NCBI GenBank assembly: GCA_002238485.1
Contig: MPMG01000014.1
Location: forward strand, 29,993-93,992
Direction: 5' to 3'
Length of the DNA: 64,000 nucleotides
DNA from: Chloroflexi bacterium bin20
Lineage (GTDB): Bacteria > Chloroflexota > Anaerolineae > Aggregatilineales > Phototrophicaceae
Part shown: positions 1-9,095 of the stretch, one piece after another
How the letters are laid out: each line of letters opens with the position of its first letter
Numbering within the stretch: position 1 is the stretch's first letter
Notes under the pieces: generated by a model
What the model saw: only the letters and a program-made list of their open reading frames with translations
The model's database searches: none
What the model was told of the DNA's origin: nothing
Position numbers and translations under genes: made by a program

Positions 1-1623
1 ATGGAAACCATCTATGATTTGCGTGGTCGTCTGGGCGCTTTTGCCTTCCTGAACTTTTCGACCGATACAGCACAACCCGAATACCAGGCGGCGGTGGCGC
101 GCGTCGAAGAGTTGGAGTCCCGCCTCAGCCAGCAGATGGTTTTCTTCGATCTGGAATGGAATGCGCTGGACGATGAACAGGCCAATGCCATCCTGGCTGA
201 TCCTGCCATCGCCGATTATCGCTATTTCCTGGAAGCCGAGCGCCGCTATCGTCCCTACAACCTCAGCGAAGCCGAAGAGCAGATCAGCATAGAAAAGAGC
301 GTGACCGGCAGCAGCGCCTGGACGCGCTTCTTCACGCAGCTGACCAGCGCCTTTCGCTTCGACTGGCTGGGCGAGCAGGTCAATATGACTTTTGTGCTCA
401 ACAAACTGCGCGATGCCGACCGCGACACCCGTGAAATGGCTTGGCGAAAGCTCACCGACAAGCTGCGCGAAAAGCAGATGGAGCTTACTTTCATCTTCAA
501 TACGCTTGCGCTGGACAAAGCCAACAGCGACCGCCGCCGCGGATATGCCAGCTGGGTCTCGGCGCGCAACCTGAGCAACAAAGCCAGCGACGAAGTGGTC
601 GAGGCGCTGGTGCAGACGGTCACAAGCAACTATGGCCTGGTCGCCCGCCACTATCATCTCAAGCGCGCTCTGCTGGATTATGAAGAGCTATTCGACTACG
701 ACCGCTATGCGCCGCTGAATTTGAAAGAGAGCGATGCTTTCTACACCTGGGAAGCAGCGCGCGATATCGTGCTGGATGCCTTTAGAACGTTCAGCCCACG
801 CATGCAAGAGGTGGCGCAGCGCTTCTTTGCTGGCGGCTGGATACACGCGCCGGTGCTGCCCAACAAACGCGGTGGCGCATTCGCCGCATCGACTGTCGCT
901 TCCGCCAACCCCTTCGTGTTTCTCAATTATCTGGGCGATGCGCGCGATGTCACTACGCTGGCGCACGAGCTGGGGCATGGCATACACATGTACCTGTCGG
1001 GCAAAGAGAAAGGTCTCTTCGCCTTGTATACACCCCTCACAACCGCCGAGATGGCTTCCACCTTCGCCGAGATGCTGGTCTTCCAAGACCTCATGGCCGC
1101 AGAAGACGATCCCGAAATAAAGCTGTCCATGCTGGTGGAGAAGATTGAAGACACCTTCGCCACAGTCTTCCGCCAGATCTCCATGAATCGCTTTGAAGAC
1201 AAGATGCACAATGCTCGCCGCGACGAAGGTGAGCTGACTGCCGAGCGCTTCAATTGCCTGTGGCTGGAAACGCAGCGCGACATGTTCGGCGACAGCCTGA
1301 CCATCACCGACGAGTATGGCAGCTGGTGGAGCTATGTGCCGCACTTTTTGCACACGCCCGGCTATGTCTATGCCTATTCTTTTGGCGAGCTGTTGGTGCT
1401 GGCGTTATACAAGATCTATCAGGAAGAAGGCGCGGACTTTGTGCCCCGCTATCTTGACCTGCTGGCTGCTGGCGACTCCGATTATCCCGATCGGCTGCTG
1501 GCGAAGGTGGGCGTGGATATCAACGATCCGGGCTTCTGGCAAAAGGGCATCGATGTCATCGCCGAGTGGATCGACCAGTCGCAAACGTTGGCGCGGCAGC
1601 TGTATCCCGACAAGTTTGCATGA
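1..1623 (+). CDS. M3-family oligoendopeptidase (PepF-like), 5' end cut off by window edge
   Basis: This is a zinc metallopeptidase of family M3 that degrades oligopeptides, probably in the cytoplasm. The zinc motif HELGHG is at residues 322-327 of the visible protein (bases 964-981), followed by the expected downstream glutamate in a segment reading FAEML near residue 355. A C-terminal region rich in Tyr, Phe and His (YGSWWSYVPHFLHTPGYVY) is typical of the family's substrate pocket. PepF/M3 proteins are usually about 600 residues. Here 540 are visible, and the first residues already match the middle of the N-terminal helical domain, so the true start lies upstream. The ATG at base 1 is probably an internal methionine. 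The DUF3052 gene follows after about 20 bases, so co-transcription is likely. Confidence 0.93.
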   Translation: METIYDLRGRLGAFAFLNFSTDTAQPEYQAAVARVEELESRLSQQMVFFDLEWNALDDEQANAILADPAIADYRYFLEAERRYRPYNLSEAEEQISIEKSVTGSSAWTRFFTQLTSAFRFDWLGEQVNMTFVLNKLRDADRDTREMAWRKLTDKLREKQMELTFIFNTLALDKANSDRRRGYASWVSARNLSNKASDEVVEALVQTVTSNYGLVARHYHLKRALLDYEELFDYDRYAPLNLKESDAFYTWEAARDIVLDAFRTFSPRMQEVAQRFFAGGWIHAPVLPNKRGGAFAASTVASANPFVFLNYLGDARDVTTLAHELGHGIHMYLSGKEKGLFALYTPLTTAEMASTFAEMLVFQDLMAAEDDPEIKLSMLVEKIEDTFATVFRQISMNRFEDKMHNARRDEGELTAERFNCLWLETQRDMFGDSLTITDEYGSWWSYVPHFLHTPGYVYAYSFGELLVLALYKIYQEEGADFVPRYLDLLAAGDSDYPDRLLAKVGVDINDPGFWQKGIDVIAEWIDQSQTLARQLYPDKFA

Positions 1624-1642
1624 TGGCGACAAGGTTCTGACC

Positions 1643-2053
1643 ATGACCACTGGCTACTCCAAGACGCCCCTGATCAAGAAGCTGGGCATCAAGCGCGGCT
1701 TTCGACTGGCCTTGCTGGATGCGCCGATGGACTACCTCGAGACATGGGGCGATCTGCCGCCAGACCTGCAAATCGACAGCGCGATCGCCAAGGCCCCGTA
1801 CGACTTCATCCAGGCCTTTTATGTCTGGAGAGCCGACTATGAAAATGACTTTCTGCGGCTCAAATCCGCCATACACAAACGCGGCATGGTCTGGATTTCC
1901 TGGTACAAGAAGGCGTCCAAAATGCCCACCGACCTCAGCGAAGACATCGTGCGCGAGGTGGCGCTGGCGGGTGGGCTGGTGGATGTCAAAGTCGCCGCGA
2001 TCGACGCGCAGTGGTCGGGCTTGAAGCTGGTCTACCGCAGCAAAGACCGCTGA
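1643..2053 (+). CDS. DUF3052 domain protein
   Basis: A 136-residue protein beginning MTTGYSKTPLIKKLGIK, which is the hallmark opening of the DUF3052 family (a Gly-Tyr-Ser then LxxKLGIK motif). The family has no established biochemical role. The protein is predicted soluble and has no signal peptide. The start is set by this motif. An ATG at 1623 is in another frame and stops after five codons. It follows the oligopeptidase by 19 bases, and its stop overlaps the start of the adenylyltransferase (TGATG), so the three genes probably form one transcript. Confidence 0.82.
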   Translation: MTTGYSKTPLIKKLGIKRGFRLALLDAPMDYLETWGDLPPDLQIDSAIAKAPYDFIQAFYVWRADYENDFLRLKSAIHKRGMVWISWYKKASKMPTDLSEDIVREVALAGGLVDVKVAAIDAQWSGLKLVYRSKDR

Positions 2054-2535
2054 TGAGGATAGAGAAGTGGCGACCGCACACGTTGGATGAGGCAGGGCAG
2101 CTGTGCGAAAGGCTGCGTCAGGCTGGCAAGACGGTCGTCTTTACCAACGGGCACTTCGACCTGCTGCATGTTGGGCATTTGGATTATTTGCAAAAGGCGC
2201 GGGCTGTGGGCGATGCGCTGGTTGTGGGCGTCAATGGCGACCAGTCGACGCGCCAACTGAAAGGCGAGGGACGGCCCTTTGTGCCAGCTGTGGAGCGGGC
2301 GCGTCTGCTGGCGGGGCTGCGCTGCGTCGATGTGGTCCTGGTCTTCGAAGCCGACACGGCGGATGAATTGCTGCGCGCGCTGCAGCCGGATATCTATGCC
2401 AAGGGCGGCGATTATGCGCACAAGCCGCTGCCCGAACGCGCGACGGTCGAGGCTCTCGGCGGTCGAGTCGAGTTGATTGACTTCTTGCCCGGGCACAGCA
2501 CCAGCGCGCTGATAGAGAAAGTTCGCAATTCTTGA
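2053..2535 (+). CDS. rfaE2: Stand-alone D-glycero-beta-D-manno-heptose-1-phosphate adenylyltransferase (RfaE2/HldE C-domain type)
   Basis: A 160-residue cytidylyltransferase-fold enzyme. The nucleotide-binding motif NGHFDLLHVGH covers residues 32-42, with HVGH at 39-42. The C-terminal part (KGGDY, then GHSTSALI) matches the RfaE domain II family, which transfers AMP to heptose-1-phosphate to make ADP-heptose. There is no fused kinase domain, so the heptose kinase would be encoded elsewhere. In a presumed LPS-free Chloroflexota, the product would more likely feed exopolysaccharide or S-layer glycosylation than lipid A core (inference). Related cytidylyltransferases (glycerol-3-phosphate, FAD synthetase-like) are the alternative, but the C-terminal motif favours RfaE2. 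It is translationally coupled to the preceding gene. Confidence 0.85.
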   Translation: MRIEKWRPHTLDEAGQLCERLRQAGKTVVFTNGHFDLLHVGHLDYLQKARAVGDALVVGVNGDQSTRQLKGEGRPFVPAVERARLLAGLRCVDVVLVFEADTADELLRALQPDIYAKGGDYAHKPLPERATVEALGGRVELIDFLPGHSTSALIEKVRNS

Positions 2536-2635
2536 GTGCGCATCGCTGTCGAGCGCCAATAGGCAAGGGATTGGCATGGACGGCTGCGACTATGCGCGCG
2601 AGGCCACCGCTGTCGTGAAATGATGGCGCAGAATC

Positions 2636-2664
2636 AAAAGAGGCGGGTCATTGCCCCGCCCCTC
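2636..2664 (-). terminator. Rho-independent terminator of rpsD
   Basis: On the minus strand an 8-bp GC-rich stem (GGGGCGGG with CCCGCCTC, one G-T pair, six-to-seven-base loop) is followed directly by TTTT. It lies about 30 bases after the rpsD stop codon. Confidence 0.75.
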
Positions 2665-2693
2665 GGATAGTCTGTGCTTGTTGTCCGTATCGC

Positions 2694-3320
2694 TCAGGTC
2701 AAGCGGTTGTAATACTCGACCACCAACTGGATATCCACCGGCGTCTGCACTTCGCCTTCTTCTGGGACGCGGTTCAAGGTAACGCGGAACTGGTCTTTGT
2801 CCACCGACAGGTAGGGCGGGAAGTAAGCGGCTTGCTGGATCCACTCGATGATATGCACATTCTTCTTCATTTTGTCGCTGACTTCGACGACATCGCCCGC
2901 CCGCACTTGATAGGAAGGCAGGTCGAGGCGTCGCCCGTTGACCAGGATATGCCCGTGTCCGACGATCTGCCGCGCCGACCAGATTGTGGCCGCCAGCCCG
3001 CTGCGATAGACAAGATTGTCCAGCCGCCGTTCTAGCAAGCCCAGCAGGTTGATGCCGGTCGGTCCCGCCATCAGCGCCGCTTTCTTGTAATAGTTGCGCA
3101 GCTGTCGTTCGCGCACATTGTAGATGAAAGCCAGTTTCTGCTTTTCTTCCAGCTGGATGGCGTAGTTGCTGCGCCGTGACTGCCGGAAAGATTTCTCGCG
3201 TCCATGCTCGCCCGGTGGATACGAGCGCTTTTCCAGTATGCGCGAATACTTGGGGCGCGGCACGAGCAACTCGCCGAAGCGCCGCTGCTTTTTTGCTTTT
3301 GGTCCGTGATACGATGCCAT
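2694..3320 (-). CDS. rpsD: 30S ribosomal protein S4
   Basis: Protein S4 (208 residues) binds 16S rRNA early in 30S assembly and can act in translational control. The N-terminus [16 protein letters not shown] and the S4 RNA-binding segment ([15 protein letters not shown] near residues 90-105, then [10 protein letters not shown]) are diagnostic. The start is the ATG giving MASYHGP. The frame stays open upstream but has no family similarity there. The N-terminal zinc-finger cysteines of many S4 proteins are absent, so this is a zinc-independent type. It stands alone here, not in the usual rpsM-rpsK-rpsD-rpoA operon, and has its own terminator. Confidence 0.97.
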   Translation of the reverse strand: MASYHGPKAKKQRRFGELLVPRPKYSRILEKRSYPPGEHGREKSFRQSRRSNYAIQLEEKQKLAFIYNVRERQLRNYYKKAALMAGPTGINLLGLLERRLDNLVYRSGLAATIWSARQIVGHGHILVNGRRLDLPSYQVRAGDVVEVSDKMKKNVHIIEWIQQAAYFPPYLSVDKDQFRVTLNRVPEEGEVQTPVDIQLVVEYYNRLT

Positions 3321-3425
3321 AGCTAAGAACTGCCTCTGGGCTGGCCTGCCAATGTAGCGTGGCAGTATAGCAGTTTTGCGCCGCGATACCAGTGCGAGTT
3401 TGGCGGGGAGCGCGAGCATACAGAC

Positions 3426-3450
3426 GGGCGACCCAATGGCTCGCCCCTAC
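3426..3450 (+). repeat. Short dispersed intergenic repeat, family B (GGGCGACC...CGCCCCTAC)
   Basis: An imperfect inverted repeat in which GGGCGA pairs with TCGCCC around a short centre. Similar copies lie at 9044-9068, 20903-20925 (reversed), 24977-25000 and 36607-36626 (reversed, shortened). All are between genes. It lies just upstream of rpsD and downstream of the dioxygenase gene. Confidence 0.7.
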
Positions 3451-3470
3451 ACCACCCGCTGTGGTGAATC

Positions 3471-4316
3471 TTAGGCGGGCCGGTTCTCCAGCCTGCCCAG
3501 CCAGTAATGCACATCAAATTCGCTGTCGCCAGTCAGGAATCGCCACAGCTTGATGCGGTTGACGATCTCCAGGCGTCCGCTGGCTGCCTCGAACCAGGGC
3601 TCGCGCCGGCTGAGGATATCTTGCACGCCGCCATCGCGAGAGTCTCGCGTATAGATCTCCCGCTGCGACTGATAGCCTGCCTCCAGGTCTTGCGTATTCC
3701 ACAGGCGTAGCTGGCGCACAGCCGGGTTGAGGCGCAGCTTGAACATGTAACGGCGACGGTCGGTTTTGTTTTGGCGTCCGCAATGCCAGATGCCGTGATG
3801 CAGCGCCAGCAACGTGCCCGCCTTGCAGACCATGGCGATCTGCCCGCGCATATTCTGGTAGGCAGCCACATCCATCTCGTTGACGCGGCGGAAGTGACTG
3901 CCCGGCAGCAGCAACGTCCCGCCCATCTCCAGCGGCACATCGTGTGGGAAGTACATCAGTTGAATATCAAAATGACTGCGCAGGTCGATGATGGAGTCGG
4001 CGTGCAATCCCTGCGCCTTGCCTTCATTGGGCTCGCGCACATGGATGGCATCATGGTCAAAAAGCGGATCTTCGCCGACCAGGCTTTGGATCAAGCCTTG
4101 CACCGCGGGCAGGTCGAGCATGCGGCGCATGGCGGTATCGGCATAACACTGCGAAAGTGGCGTGCCGGCTGGCGCGCCTTTGATCGCCTGGCGGTCGATA
4201 TCGCGCATGACCGCCTCGTTAATCTCCGCCGGCGCCAGCTCGTCAAAGCGCAGGAAACCCCGCGCCACAAACTCCGCCATCTGCTGCGAATTGAGCAAAT
4301 GCTGTTTGTCGATCAT
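3471..4316 (-). CDS. Phytanoyl-CoA dioxygenase (PhyH) family Fe(II)/2-oxoglutarate oxygenase
   Basis: A 281-residue non-haem iron oxygenase of the PhyH family. The facial triad is visible as HAD (His105, Asp107), and the distal histidine is in GIWHCG (His178), followed by a DRRRYMFKLRL strand carrying the arginine expected to bind 2-oxoglutarate. The substrate cannot be read from sequence. PhyH proteins hydroxylate diverse small molecules, including secondary metabolites and modified lipids. The start ATG overlaps the stop of the upstream 93-residue gene by ATGA, so the two are translationally coupled and probably work together. Confidence 0.88.
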   Translation of the reverse strand: MIDKQHLLNSQQMAEFVARGFLRFDELAPAEINEAVMRDIDRQAIKGAPAGTPLSQCYADTAMRRMLDLPAVQGLIQSLVGEDPLFDHDAIHVREPNEGKAQGLHADSIIDLRSHFDIQLMYFPHDVPLEMGGTLLLPGSHFRRVNEMDVAAYQNMRGQIAMVCKAGTLLALHHGIWHCGRQNKTDRRRYMFKLRLNPAVRQLRLWNTQDLEAGYQSQREIYTRDSRDGGVQDILSRREPWFEAASGRLEIVNRIKLWRFLTGDSEFDVHYWLGRLENRPA

Positions 4317-4594
4317 GCCTCTGTGTCCTCCAGTTTCTCAAATACGAAGCCATATTTCATGAACGAAGTGCTGTACTCTTCGCCGGGATAGGGCGGGATG
4401 AGCACGGGCAACTGCAAGAGTCGCCAACCATCACGGAGGGCATCCAAGCCCGTTTCGTAGGGTGGCGTATCGCTGTCGCCGGTGGTATGCGCCTGGCTGC
4501 CGGCGCCATCGTACATCGACCAGCCCAAAACCCGGCTATCCAGCGCGGATGTAGACAGGTAGAGCGTTAAGACCTGCTGTCGAATGGTTGCCAT
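4313..4594 (-). CDS. Small conserved-looking protein coupled to the PhyH oxygenase
   Basis: A 93-residue acidic soluble protein of unknown function, beginning MATIRQQVLTLYLSTS. The start was chosen because an AGAGGGAT Shine-Dalgarno-like stretch sits four bases upstream. The longer open frame upstream has none. It has no signal peptide or membrane segment. The second half is rich in aromatic residues (LIPPYPGEEYSTSFMKYGFVFEKLE). Its stop overlaps the dioxygenase start by four bases, which suggests joint expression and possibly a shared substrate or complex (inference). Confidence 0.68.
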   Translation of the reverse strand: MATIRQQVLTLYLSTSALDSRVLGWSMYDGAGSQAHTTGDSDTPPYETGLDALRDGWRLLQLPVLIPPYPGEEYSTSFMKYGFVFEKLEDTEA

Positions 4595-4682
4595 TGATCC
4601 CTCTGCTGCGCGCGAATAATGGGCGATGCTAGCGCAGGCTGCGCCTCGCCGCAACATGTTGCCCCGCGCGCATTTCAATCAG

Positions 4683-5078
4683 TCAGTCGCCTGTTTCTAC
4701 CGGGATCGGCACGCGCATATCGGGCAAGTCCGAGCGCTCGCGGAAGTAGCGGATGACCGCATCGCCGATCACCTTGGCTTTGGCAGCCATGGCCGCGCTT
4801 TTGACTGCCCAGCCGGCCAGTGGAATCAAGCCAGCCGCCTCGGCAATCACGCCGCCAGCAATCGCGCTGCCCACCGCGCCCGAAAGCGTCGAGAGCAGGT
4901 GGTCCATCTCGAAGGCATTGACCTCGTAGGCGCTGGATACTTGGTGAATCATGGCGGTATCGGCGGCAGTGAGGAAGAAGGCGCTGCCGGGAATCCAGCC
5001 TGTAAGCGCGGCGCCGGTCGTCCAGTTCGTCACGAGTTTGCGCGCCTCGCGGTCGGCATCTTGCAGTGACTTGGGCAT
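4683..5078 (-). CDS. Small membrane-associated protein, DUF697-like
   Basis: A 131-residue protein starting MPKSLQDADREARKL, with AGGAG nine bases upstream. The middle (GAALTGWIPGSAFFLTAADTAMIHQVSSAYEV) and a second glycine/alanine-rich hydrophobic stretch (SGAVGSAIAGGVIAEAAGLIPLAGW) resemble the two short hydrophobic hairpins of DUF697/YcjF-type proteins, which often accompany dynamin-like or Era-like GTPases. No GTPase gene is adjacent here. Function is unknown. The family assignment is by eye and moderate. Confidence 0.66.
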   Translation of the reverse strand: MPKSLQDADREARKLVTNWTTGAALTGWIPGSAFFLTAADTAMIHQVSSAYEVNAFEMDHLLSTLSGAVGSAIAGGVIAEAAGLIPLAGWAVKSAAMAAKAKVIGDAVIRYFRERSDLPDMRVPIPVETGD

Positions 5079-5307
5079 GGGCAACTCCTGTTCATCTGTG
5101 TACAACAGTATACGCGAGACGGGCAGCGAGGTTTTCGCCACAGAGTCATAGAAGTAAATCCAAGCAAGCCATGCAAAATGTAGCGGTTTCAGATTGTGCT
5201 TCCCCCTTGACCTGTCAGGGGTTTGCTGGCGAAGCAATGCCTAGCCCCTACAGTTGGCCTGTCGGAGGGGTCGAGTGGGCTAGACCAGGCGCTGGCGCAA
5301 GGCTAAA

Positions 5308-6552
5308 ATGATGGCGATGAAAATCCTCCTGCTCAACGACCGCATCCCACCCGAGGGCAGGGGTGGCGCCGAGGCAGTCGTCTGGCGTCTGGCATTGGGA
5401 TTGCGCGCGGGGGGGCACCAGGTACACATTGCCGCTGCCACCGAGCGCGATTCTTTTGACGATCTGCGCGATGGCATTCAGACTCATCACTTGCACGCTC
5501 GCTATCCCCAACGCTTCCGCAGCTGGCTGTCGCTTTACAATCCGCAGACAGCGGGGGCTTTCCGGCGCTTGCTGGCGCGCATCCGTCCCGATGTCGTCAA
5601 CGCGCACAATGTGCATGCCTGGCTGAGTTGGCATACCTTGCGTCTGGCGCGAGACTCCGGCTGCAGAGTCGTCTTCAGCGGGCACGACTGCATGCCCATC
5701 GTCTATGGAAAAATGAGCTATTTTGTGAATCCCGATTGGCGACGGATGCGTACCCCAGCAGATTATTGCTTGCCGAGGCTGCAGAACCTGCGCGAAAATC
5801 GCTTTCGCTACAATCCGTTGCGCAACCCGCTGATTCGCCGCGCCCTGGGGCATGCGCAGGCGGTCACCGTGCCCAGCCAGGCGCTGGCTGATGTGTATGC
5901 AGCCAATGGCTTGCCGCCAGCGCTAGTCGTGCCCAACGGCATTGACCTGAAGTCCTGGACTCCCGCCCGGCGCGAATTGCTGAGCAAGTTGCGGGGACGT
6001 TTTGGCCTGGAGGGCAAGCGCGTCATCTTGGTCGCGGGTCGGATAACCAGAGAAAAAGGCGCGGAGCAGATGCTGGTTGCGCTGGACAAGCTGCGGGAGA
6101 GCCTGCCGGATGCGCGCTTGCTCCTGCTGTCTTCGCGCAGCATCGAGTCGCAGGTCCCGGCGCGATTCCGCCACCTGCTTGGATTGATTGTTGCCGGCGG
6201 CTGGCTGAGCGGAATGGAACTGCGCGGGGCATTTCAATTGGCGGATGTTGTGGTTGTGCCTTCGATCTATTTCGATACCTTCCCCACAGTCAATCTGGAA
6301 GCCATGGCGCTGGGCAAGCCCGTGATCGCGACTTGCTTTGGCGGCTCAAAAGAACTGGTCAAAGATGGCGAAACGGGCTACATTCTCAACCCCTATGACA
6401 TGGATACATTCGTCCAGCGTCTGCAGACTCTGTTGACGGACGATGAAATGCGCGCGCAGATGGGGCGGCGCGGTCGTGAACATGTCGCCGCGAATTTCCG
6501 CCTAGATCAACAAGTTGCCGCCATGAGCGCGCTGTACAAGGAGACGATGTGA
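5308..6552 (+). CDS. Family 4 glycosyltransferase (GT-B fold)
   Basis: A 414-residue cytoplasmic glycosyltransferase. The N-terminal Rossmann domain starts MKILLLNDRIPPEGRGGAE, with the GGAE acceptor-side loop typical of GT4. The C-terminal domain has VPNGID, a LVAGRITREKG strand and the donor-binding segment NLEAMALGKPVIATCFGG. It likely transfers a sugar from a nucleotide-sugar to a lipid-linked or secreted glycan, but the sugar cannot be told. Three in-frame ATGs lie at 5308, 5311 and 5317, and the last gives the canonical MKIL start. Its stop overlaps the GTG start of the acetyltransferase gene by four bases (GTGA), so the pair is coupled. Confidence 0.9.
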   Translation: MMAMKILLLNDRIPPEGRGGAEAVVWRLALGLRAGGHQVHIAAATERDSFDDLRDGIQTHHLHARYPQRFRSWLSLYNPQTAGAFRRLLARIRPDVVNAHNVHAWLSWHTLRLARDSGCRVVFSGHDCMPIVYGKMSYFVNPDWRRMRTPADYCLPRLQNLRENRFRYNPLRNPLIRRALGHAQAVTVPSQALADVYAANGLPPALVVPNGIDLKSWTPARRELLSKLRGRFGLEGKRVILVAGRITREKGAEQMLVALDKLRESLPDARLLLLSSRSIESQVPARFRHLLGLIVAGGWLSGMELRGAFQLADVVVVPSIYFDTFPTVNLEAMALGKPVIATCFGGSKELVKDGETGYILNPYDMDTFVQRLQTLLTDDEMRAQMGRRGREHVAANFRLDQQVAAMSALYKETM

Positions 6553-7457
6553 CTCAAGCGCAAGCCTATCGAGGCTCGGCCGACCTTTTTCGCGCGCAAG
6601 CCGCTCTGATGCGCTGGGCAAGCGAGTGCGGCCATGGCTACTACATTCACAAAGGCGATATCGGGCATCGCATCTTCAATGGCGGCTACAAGTTTGCTCC
6701 CTCCGAAGTGTTCTTCAGCTGGCTGCGCGGCGACGAGCTGGCCGCATTCGCCATCTTGTGTCCAAATTGGGAGATATTTGATCTGCAAGTCGCGCCGGGC
6801 TGGCTCTACAGCGACTTGCACAGCGGGGCGATCCGCTTCTGCGAAGTCGAAATGCTGCAGCTGGCGCAGCGACATAAGCTGACTGTCAAGCAACTGCTGG
6901 TCGAGGTGGGCGAAACTGACCGGGCCTATACCGACTTTGTCGTCCAGCACGGTTACCAGTACAGCAAGCCCTGCATCTCTGTGACCCGCCACGACCTCGC
7001 CGAACTGCCAGACAAGCCGCTGCCAGATGGTTTTCGTTTTCACGATGCGGTCCTTGCCGACGCCGCGAAGATGGCGGATGTGCACAACCACAGCTTCACG
7101 CCCAAGTGGGATGCCGAATTGTACAGCGCTGTCTTTACCGCGCCGCACATGGAACGCGAGATCGTGGTGGTGGCGCCGGATGGACGTTTTGCGGCTTATG
7201 TCAATGTCTGGCATGACAACGTGAATCGCTCGCTGCTCTTCGAACCAGTGGGCACGCACAGCGACTTCCGCCGGCGTGGCTTGGCCAGCGCCTTGATGAC
7301 CTATGCGATGCGCCGTATGCAAAGCGAATGGGGCATCGAATGCGCCTATGTCTGCCACGTACCGCCCGAACAGAATGCCGCGTCAGGAGCGCTCTACGCC
7401 TCCCTGGGTTTCGTCAAGCTGCATGATTTTGACGAGTACGCCAAGCCAGTGAGCTAG
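6549..7457 (+). CDS. GNAT-family N-acetyltransferase (two-domain)
   Basis: A 302-residue protein that starts with GTG inside the preceding stop. The C-terminal GNAT domain is clear: the acetyl-CoA loop reads RRRGLASALM, followed by the AASGALYASLGF motif. The N-terminal half looks like a degenerate GNAT domain. The substrate is unknown. Coupling to a glycosyltransferase suggests acetylation of an amino-sugar or a glycan-associated amine (inference). No membrane segment or signal peptide is present. Confidence 0.82.
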   Translation: MTQAQAYRGSADLFRAQAALMRWASECGHGYYIHKGDIGHRIFNGGYKFAPSEVFFSWLRGDELAAFAILCPNWEIFDLQVAPGWLYSDLHSGAIRFCEVEMLQLAQRHKLTVKQLLVEVGETDRAYTDFVVQHGYQYSKPCISVTRHDLAELPDKPLPDGFRFHDAVLADAAKMADVHNHSFTPKWDAELYSAVFTAPHMEREIVVVAPDGRFAAYVNVWHDNVNRSLLFEPVGTHSDFRRRGLASALMTYAMRRMQSEWGIECAYVCHVPPEQNAASGALYASLGFVKLHDFDEYAKPVS

Positions 7458-7562
7458 CAGCCGATTGGCGATTTTCGTGGGCAATGCCCAGCCGCGCGCT
7501 GCGCGACTATCTGCTACAATGCCTGCCAGTGACGGCAGCCAATCGACAGGACTTCGTCAGCG

Positions 7563-9026
7563 ATGACCTTGCAGCTATTCAATGTATTGGGGCGGGAGAA
7601 ACAGCCCTTCACGCCGATTATCGACGGTCGCGTCGGCATGTATGTCTGCGGACCGACCGTCTACGAACATTCGCATCTGGGGCACGCCAAGACCTATGTG
7701 TCCTTCGATGTCGTCGCCCGCTATCTGCGTTGGCGCGGCTATGAGTTGCTCTATGTACAGAACATCACCGATGTCGGGCATCTGCGCGAAAATGAAGAAG
7801 ACCGCGTGCTGGCGCGCGCCGCCCAGCTCAATGCCAAGCCCATGCAGGTGGTGGAGACATATACCCGCAGCTACTTTGAAGACATGGACGCGCTGGGTGT
7901 CATGCGCCCCGATATCTCGCCGCGCGCTTCGGGTCATGTGCCCGAGCAGATCGAAATGATCGAGACCCTGCTGGCAAACGACAATGCCTATGTAGCCGAT
8001 GGCAACGTCTATTTTGATGTGCGCAGCGATGCGGATTATGGCAAGCTGTCTAATCGGCGCGTCGAAGAACAGCAAGACGAATCGCGCGAGTTGATCGGCG
8101 GCGACAAACGTCATCCGGCCGACTTCGCTTTGTGGAAACGCGCCGAGCCCGAGCATATCCTGCGCTGGAATAGTCCCTGGGGCGAGGGCTTCCCGGGCTG
8201 GCACATCGAATGTTCGGCGATGGCGAAGAAATACCTGGGCGCAAACTTCGATATTCACGGTGGCGGCATCGACAATATCTATCCGCACAACGAAAACGAA
8301 ATCGCCCAGAGCGAATGCGCCAATCACGCGGCGTTCGCCAATTACTGGATGCTGACAGGCAGCCTGAATGTGCTTGATCCTGACGAAGGCATCCCGGTCA
8401 AGATGAGCAAGTCGCTGGGCAACTACATCACCATCAAAGACGCGCTGAAAAACTGGCGGTCGCAAACCCTGCGCTACTTCATCCTGACCTCGCATTACAG
8501 CAGCCCGGTCGTCTATGGCGAAGAAGCGCTGGCATCGGCCAAGGCCGGCTGCGAGCGACTGATGAATGCCCGGCAGCTGGTCCTGCGCCAGTTGAACAGC
8601 GCTCCCGAAGGCGAGGCTGGCAATGGCTTCATGCAGCGCCTGGACAAGGCACAGACCGACTTCCGCGCGGTGATGGACGACGATTTTAATTCGCCACGCG
8701 GCATTGCTGTGCTGCAAGACCTGACGCGCGATGTCAACAGCCTGCTCAACAGCGATGCCGAGATCGGCGCCGATACGCTGGCGGCCATCAACGCGACGTA
8801 TCAAGAGCTCGGCGGCGATGTGCTGGGGCTGCTGGGGGATGAAGCGGCTGATGCGGGCGGCGACAGTCAACGCGAGGCGGCGCTCATCGAGTTGCTGGTG
8901 GAGATGCGCGCCCAAGCCCGTGCCCAACGTGATTATGCGCGCAGCGACCGCATCCGCGATCAGCTGGCGGCTCTGGGCATCGTGCTGGAAGACCGCGCCG
9001 ACGGCACGTTGTGGAAGCTATCGTAA
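7563..9026 (+). CDS. cysS: Cysteinyl-tRNA synthetase
   Basis: Class I aminoacyl-tRNA synthetase (487 residues) that charges tRNA-Cys. The catalytic zinc ligand Cys29 lies in MYVCGPTVY, the HIGH-like motif is HLGH (residues 38-41), [15 protein letters not shown] is the conserved zinc/adenylate region, and KMSKS is at 280-284. The length and C-terminal helical domain are normal. A possible -10 element, TACAAT, lies about 50 bases upstream of the ATG at 7563. The RlmB-type methyltransferase gene follows, as in many bacteria where cysS and SpoU-type genes neighbour each other. Confidence 0.97.
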   Translation: MTLQLFNVLGREKQPFTPIIDGRVGMYVCGPTVYEHSHLGHAKTYVSFDVVARYLRWRGYELLYVQNITDVGHLRENEEDRVLARAAQLNAKPMQVVETYTRSYFEDMDALGVMRPDISPRASGHVPEQIEMIETLLANDNAYVADGNVYFDVRSDADYGKLSNRRVEEQQDESRELIGGDKRHPADFALWKRAEPEHILRWNSPWGEGFPGWHIECSAMAKKYLGANFDIHGGGIDNIYPHNENEIAQSECANHAAFANYWMLTGSLNVLDPDEGIPVKMSKSLGNYITIKDALKNWRSQTLRYFILTSHYSSPVVYGEEALASAKAGCERLMNARQLVLRQLNSAPEGEAGNGFMQRLDKAQTDFRAVMDDDFNSPRGIAVLQDLTRDVNSLLNSDAEIGADTLAAINATYQELGGDVLGLLGDEAADAGGDSQREAALIELLVEMRAQARAQRDYARSDRIRDQLAALGIVLEDRADGTLWKLS

Positions 9027-9043
9027 CGGCAATCGCAGGGGCA

Positions 9044-9068
9044 GGGCGACCCAGTGGCTCGCCCCTAC
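9044..9068 (+). repeat. Short dispersed intergenic repeat, family B
   Basis: The same GGGCGACCC...GCTCGCCCCTAC unit as at 3426-3450, with one central base change (CAGTGG for CAATGG). It fills most of the gap between cysS and the methyltransferase gene. Confidence 0.7.
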
Positions 9069-9095
9069 AATCGCCCCCGAAAAGGATGGTCCATC

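Noticed and set aside
1254..1353. Overlapping forward frame at the end of the oligopeptidase as an alternative start for the DUF3052 gene
   Set aside because: The DUF3052 motif begins at MTTGYS (1643). The upstream part is a shadow of the peptidase.
7575..8927. 450-residue open frame antisense to cysS
   Set aside because: The forward frame is an unmistakable cysteinyl-tRNA synthetase. The reverse frame has no recognisable motif.
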